Below are positions 15,099-17,907 of a DNA stretch of 17,907 nt, piece after piece (the stretch's first letter is position 1; each line of letters starts with the position of its first letter). The notes below the pieces were generated by a model, which searched no databases, had not been told where the DNA came from, and saw only the letters and a list, made by a program, of their open reading frames with translations. A program made the position numbers and the translations under genes. The stretch comes from Clostridiales bacterium (lineage in GTDB: Bacteria; Bacillota; Clostridia; Peptostreptococcales; Anaerovoracaceae): NCBI GenBank assembly GCA_012735285.1, contig JAAYHT010000080.1:1-17907 (forward strand), given 5' to 3'.

Positions 15099-16304
15099 AT
15101 GGACGAAGATAAAATTTATAGAGATGATAATTATGAACCCAACTTTGTTATTGTAGAAGAACAGAAGCCCTATGAGAAAAAGAAAAAAAGATCTGGTGGA
15201 AGAAAAATATTAACTGTAATCCTTGTAATAGTAATTGGCGCTGTTTCAGGCTTTGGTGGAGGCTTAGCCGCATTACACTTCGGCATTGATCTTTTAGATT
15301 TACCCATCGAACAGAGTCAAATAAATATTACTCCTCAAGCTCACGTTGATACTGCAGAGGCAGTAGCAAAGAAGGTAATTCCTTCAGTGGTAGGTATAAG
15401 CACCACGACCGAAATAATCCGTGAAAATATCTTAGGAATTCGCAGAGGTGAGCTTGTAGAAGGGGTAGGAACAGGTTTTATCGTTCATGAAGACGGCTAT
15501 ATTCTAACAAACTCCCATGTAATTGGTGATGGTAGTGCCAAAAACATTACTGTTCAGCTTACCGATAGAAGGGAAATGGAAGGTAGGGTTCTCTGGTTTG
15601 ACACTACATTGGATTTGGCGATAGTAAAGATTGAAGCAACCAATCTTACACCTGTTGAATTAGGTGATTCTGATAAAGTGAATATCGGAGCCTATGCTGT
15701 TGCAATAGGTAATCCCTTTGGATTAGACTTTGACAGAAGCGTAACACAGGGAGTTATAAGTGGACTTGATAGAACTATCACAGTAGGAAACAATATGCAG
15801 CAGACTACCATGGAAGGCCTGATGCAAACGGACGCCTCAATTAACTCAGGAAATAGCGGGGGTCCACTTTTAAACAGCAAGGGTGAAGTTATAGGTATAA
15901 ACACGGCAAAAGCAGCTTCAGGCGAAGGTTTAGGATTTGCAATCCCAATAAATACAGCAAAACCTATAATCAAAGAAGTAATGGAAACTGGCACCTTTAA
16001 AAAGGCCTATATAGGGATAGGCGGTGCTGATGTTGAGCTATATCTGCAATATTTTCCTCAGGATGATTTCGGAACTGAGACAGGTGTCTATGTCAGCAAA
16101 GTATATGAGGGCTCACCAGCAGATAAAGCCGGTCTTAGGGTAGGAGATGCAATTGTAGCTATAGATGATAAGGAAATTAAAACGATGGAACAGCTGACAA
16201 GGGAGCTATTCTCATTTAAGCCAGGTGATATAGTAACTATAAAATTCTATCGCAACGGCAAAATGATGGAAGCAGAATTAAAATTAGGAGTACTTGAAAA
16301 TTAG
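15099..16304 (+). CDS. htrA: HtrA-family trypsin-like serine protease with PDZ domain
   Basis: HtrA proteases degrade or refold damaged exported proteins outside the membrane. This 401-residue protein has a short charged cytoplasmic N-terminus (1-34, KKKKRS), one membrane segment (about 35-60, ILTVILVIVIGAVSGFGGG), the trypsin-like domain and one PDZ domain (about 300-395, GVYVSKVYEGSPADKAGL). The catalytic triad is visible as NSHVI with H140, LDLAIVKI with D172 and GNSGGPLL with S253. The position between walJ and rlmH matches Bacillus yycK/htrC. SD AAAGGGGG (15085-15092) lies 6 nt before ATG. No SpoIVB- or DegS-type divergence is seen. Confidence 0.94.
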   Translation: MDEDKIYRDDNYEPNFVIVEEQKPYEKKKKRSGGRKILTVILVIVIGAVSGFGGGLAALHFGIDLLDLPIEQSQINITPQAHVDTAEAVAKKVIPSVVGISTTTEIIRENILGIRRGELVEGVGTGFIVHEDGYILTNSHVIGDGSAKNITVQLTDRREMEGRVLWFDTTLDLAIVKIEATNLTPVELGDSDKVNIGAYAVAIGNPFGLDFDRSVTQGVISGLDRTITVGNNMQQTTMEGLMQTDASINSGNSGGPLLNSKGEVIGINTAKAASGEGLGFAIPINTAKPIIKEVMETGTFKKAYIGIGGADVELYLQYFPQDDFGTETGVYVSKVYEGSPADKAGLRVGDAIVAIDDKEIKTMEQLTRELFSFKPGDIVTIKFYRNGKMMEAELKLGVLEN

Positions 16305-16307
16305 AAG

Positions 16308-16784
16308 ATGAATATTCAACTAATATGTGTTGGAAAACTAAACGAAAGATACTGGAAAGAAGCGGTAGCCGAATACCAAAAGAGGCTGAGCAACTACTGT
16401 ACTATATCAATAGAAGAGGTAAAAGAAGCGCGCTTAACCGATTCCTCCTCTGAAGCAGAAGAAAAAGTTAAGGATGCCGAGGGTAAGCAGATTATAAGGA
16501 AGTTAAATAGAGGGGCATATGTAATAGCCTTAGATGTTCAAGGTAAGCAGTTGTCATCAGAGGAGTTTGCAAGAAAAATCGAAGACTTAGGAATAGAGGG
16601 GAAAAGCAATATTGCTTTTATCATTGGAGGATCAATAGGGCTATCTAAAGAAGTACTAGATCTTGCAGATTTGCGCCTCTCCTTTTCCAAAATGACATTC
16701 CCGCATCAGATGATGCGGGTAATATTTCTTGAGCAACTCTATAGAGCGTTTAAAATAATGAAAAATGAGACTTATCATAAGTAA
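16308..16784 (+). CDS. rlmH: 23S rRNA (pseudouridine(1915)-N3)-methyltransferase RlmH
   Basis: RlmH (YbeA, SPOUT class) methylates N3 of pseudouridine 1915 in helix 69 of 23S rRNA, acting on the assembled 70S ribosome. The 158 residues match the family (155-160). It has the start NIQLICVGKLNERYWKEAV, the SAM-binding knot FIIGGSIGLSKEVL, the conserved LSFSKMTFPHQMMRVIFLEQLYRAFKI and the invariant YHK C-terminus. It begins 3 nt after the htrA stop; a clear SD is missing (only AGAAG just before ATG), so it may be translated by coupling to htrA. It is the last gene of the envelope operon. Confidence 0.97.
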   Translation: MNIQLICVGKLNERYWKEAVAEYQKRLSNYCTISIEEVKEARLTDSSSEAEEKVKDAEGKQIIRKLNRGAYVIALDVQGKQLSSEEFARKIEDLGIEGKSNIAFIIGGSIGLSKEVLDLADLRLSFSKMTFPHQMMRVIFLEQLYRAFKIMKNETYHK

Positions 16785-16882
16785 TGAAATAAATAAATAT
16801 GAAAGAGAATAGTGGAAGCCAATAAGGTTACATTCACAAAAGAAGGTACTATTTACACTTACTAGCAATTAGTGAATTTGAA

Positions 16883-16891
16883 TGGTATAAT
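16883..16891 (+). promoter_or_regulatory. Extended -10 promoter of the terminal gene pair
   Basis: TGGTATAAT (16883-16891) is a TG-extended -10 box; no good -35 sits 17 bp upstream, as expected for this type. Transcription would start near 16898, leaving about 34 nt before ATG 16932 with SD AAGGGGG (16921-16927). The 98 nt between the rlmH stop (16784) and this box hold no obvious terminator. Confidence 0.6.
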
Positions 16892-16931
16892 ATAGCTAGA
16901 ATATAAAAAGATTCTATTATAAGGGGGAAAT

Positions 16932-17498
16932 ATGGATAAATCCAGTAATATAGGATTAATTGATAGGGATAAACTGTTAAAGATTTTTGATTTTCTCAAC
17001 CAACGTTTAAAAGAAAACTGTTTGCAATTGGAAATTACGGTTTACGGTGGTTCTATCATGACCATGGTTTATGATAATAGGCCTGCCACTAAAGATATAG
17101 ATTGTGTATTTAGCGAAACTAATTCAAAGCTATTAAATAATATACTAGACCTTACAAAATTTACTTTCAATCTTTCTGATAATTGGATTAACGAAGAAAT
17201 TAAGGAGCCTTTGAAATCCCTTTTAAAAGAGGAAAAAGAAACATATAAAGTATATTCTAACTTAAAAATATTAAAGCCAAAGGCTGAACAATTGCTTGCA
17301 ATGAAAGTGCTAGCTGCTAGGCCTGAACCAGCTAAAGATTTTATAGATGCCTATATTTTGTGTAAAGATTTGAATATTACAACCAAGACTGAGCTTTTAA
17401 ATATAATTTCAGACTATATACCCCTGACACTTCTAGGTGAAAGGCAAATAAATTTTATTAAATATCTAGGGAAGGATCTAGGTTATGATTGGGAATAA
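16932..17498 (+). CDS. Nucleotidyltransferase-fold protein, AbiEii/DUF6036-like
   Basis: The 188-residue protein has the nucleotidyltransferase signature GGS at 39-41 followed by TKDID with D55 and D57, the GGS...DxD core that binds metal and NTP. Later it has KAEQLLAMKVLAARPEPAKDFIDAY, the helical K/KD...D segment shared with AbiEii-type toxins and DUF6036 proteins. Toxins of this class inactivate tRNA by adding or altering nucleotides; whether this member does is unknown. It is well below the usual AbiEii length (about 280-300), closer to the short DUF6036 type. It lies in its own transcription unit after the conserved operon and overlaps the next gene by 14 nt, consistent with a two-gene module. 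I rate the fold likely and the toxin role as inference. Confidence 0.75.
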   Translation: MDKSSNIGLIDRDKLLKIFDFLNQRLKENCLQLEITVYGGSIMTMVYDNRPATKDIDCVFSETNSKLLNNILDLTKFTFNLSDNWINEEIKEPLKSLLKEEKETYKVYSNLKILKPKAEQLLAMKVLAARPEPAKDFIDAYILCKDLNITTKTELLNIISDYIPLTLLGERQINFIKYLGKDLGYDWE

Positions 17499-17862
17499 TT
17501 ACTTAAGAAAGTTGTTTGAGTATCCAGATGAAGATACAAGCTTAAATCAATTATTAGAATTATTAAAATTTAAAGATAAGAGTTTTATAAACAGCTTGAA
17601 GAATCCAATAGACATAGATAAATGCACAAAAGAAGAACTAGACTTTCTAATAAAAGCATCTGCCTTAATTGACTACTATTTACAATTGAATAATATTGAA
17701 GTTCCTGATTGGTTAAGAGATGAGAGGCTAAGGTTTGACAAACCATATTTTCATTCTAAAAAATTAACAGATTTTGATAAAGTAAAGTTACAATATGTTA
17801 ATCCTGCCCCATTTAAAGCTAGGAATGTTTATTTTGATTTATATGGTATCGAAAGAATATAA
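17485..17862 (+). CDS. Small protein paired with the nucleotidyltransferase (possible antitoxin)
   Basis: I do not recognise a named family. The 125-residue protein is mostly helical and charged; its second half has VPDWLRDERLRFDKPYFH and NPAPFKARNVYFDLYGI, a pattern I recall from small proteins that sit beside DUF6036-type nucleotidyltransferases. No signal peptide, membrane segment or DNA-binding motif is evident. ATG 17485 lies inside the upstream gene (14-nt overlap) with AAGGATCTAGG before it, pointing to coupled expression. The overlap suggests a cognate partner; an antitoxin role is inference from gene layout. The remaining 45 nt to the window edge show no feature I can support. Confidence 0.65.
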   Translation: MIGNNYLRKLFEYPDEDTSLNQLLELLKFKDKSFINSLKNPIDIDKCTKEELDFLIKASALIDYYLQLNNIEVPDWLRDERLRFDKPYFHSKKLTDFDKVKLQYVNPAPFKARNVYFDLYGIERI

Positions 17863-17907
17863 ACAAATCGGTGATATAAGAGGGTTGGCGGGATATTCCT
17901 TTCCAGG

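Noticed and set aside
15692..15994. 100-residue minus-strand open frame opposite htrA
   Set aside because: It lies wholly within the conserved protease domain on the + strand and shows no start signals or family motifs.
1..17907. Search for CRISPR arrays, tRNA or rRNA genes, insertion sequences and DnaA boxes (TTATCCACA)
   Set aside because: None was found; the gaps are too short for RNA genes and no repeated spacer pattern, transposase or DnaA-box cluster is visible.

Overview
The window is a low-GC, Gram-positive (Firmicutes) chromosomal segment. The gene content points to Clostridia rather than Bacilli: a Jag/MnmE/MnmG/RsmG/Noc/ParA/ParB block close to the chromosomal origin, frequent AAAGGGGG-type Shine-Dalgarno (SD) sequences, RNase HI and a PAS-PP2C phosphatase beside parB, and yycHI present without walRK. 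The genus cannot be fixed from the sequence. All genes except rnhA are on the + strand. Coding density is high, and no gene-free stretch exceeds about 165 bases.

Region 1 (1-5737) is the conserved membrane-insertion and tRNA/rRNA-modification block: the 3' end of yidD, then yidC, jag (khpB), mnmE, mnmG and rsmG. An inverted repeat that looks like an intrinsic terminator or attenuator separates jag from mnmE. mnmE, mnmG and rsmG are packed together; mnmG and rsmG overlap by 14 nt.

Region 2 (5738-9602) is the chromosome-segregation and nucleoid-occlusion block: noc, an uncharacterised lipoprotein gene, parA (soj) and parB (spo0J). Three 16-bp parS-type palindromes punctuate it, at 6633-6648 (one mismatch), 7816-7831 (perfect) and 9587-9602 (perfect). 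The first two are followed by T-runs, so they may also serve as transcription terminators. The noc SD lies in one arm of a perfect 9-bp inverted repeat.

Region 3 (9603-11342) holds a PAS-PP2C (SpoIIE/RsbU-type) phosphatase with a four-cysteine cluster. It converges on, and overlaps by 6 nt, a minus-strand RNase HI gene carrying an unusual insertion.

Region 4 (11386-16784) is an apparent operon: a small secreted protein, yycH, yycI, walJ (yycJ), an HtrA-family protease and rlmH. This is the cell-envelope cluster that in Bacilli follows walRK; no walRK is present here.

Region 5 (16785-17907) is an accessory pair driven by its own promoter: a nucleotidyltransferase-fold protein (AbiEii/DUF6036-like) and a small overlapping partner, plausibly a toxin-antitoxin-like module. 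The window ends just after it.

Most of the window is conserved core genome. I see no clear undescribed multi-gene system. The points most worth a second look are the parS/terminator arrangement, the lipoprotein gene between noc and parA, the noc leader hairpin, the Cys-cluster PAS phosphatase next to parB, and the terminal gene pair.
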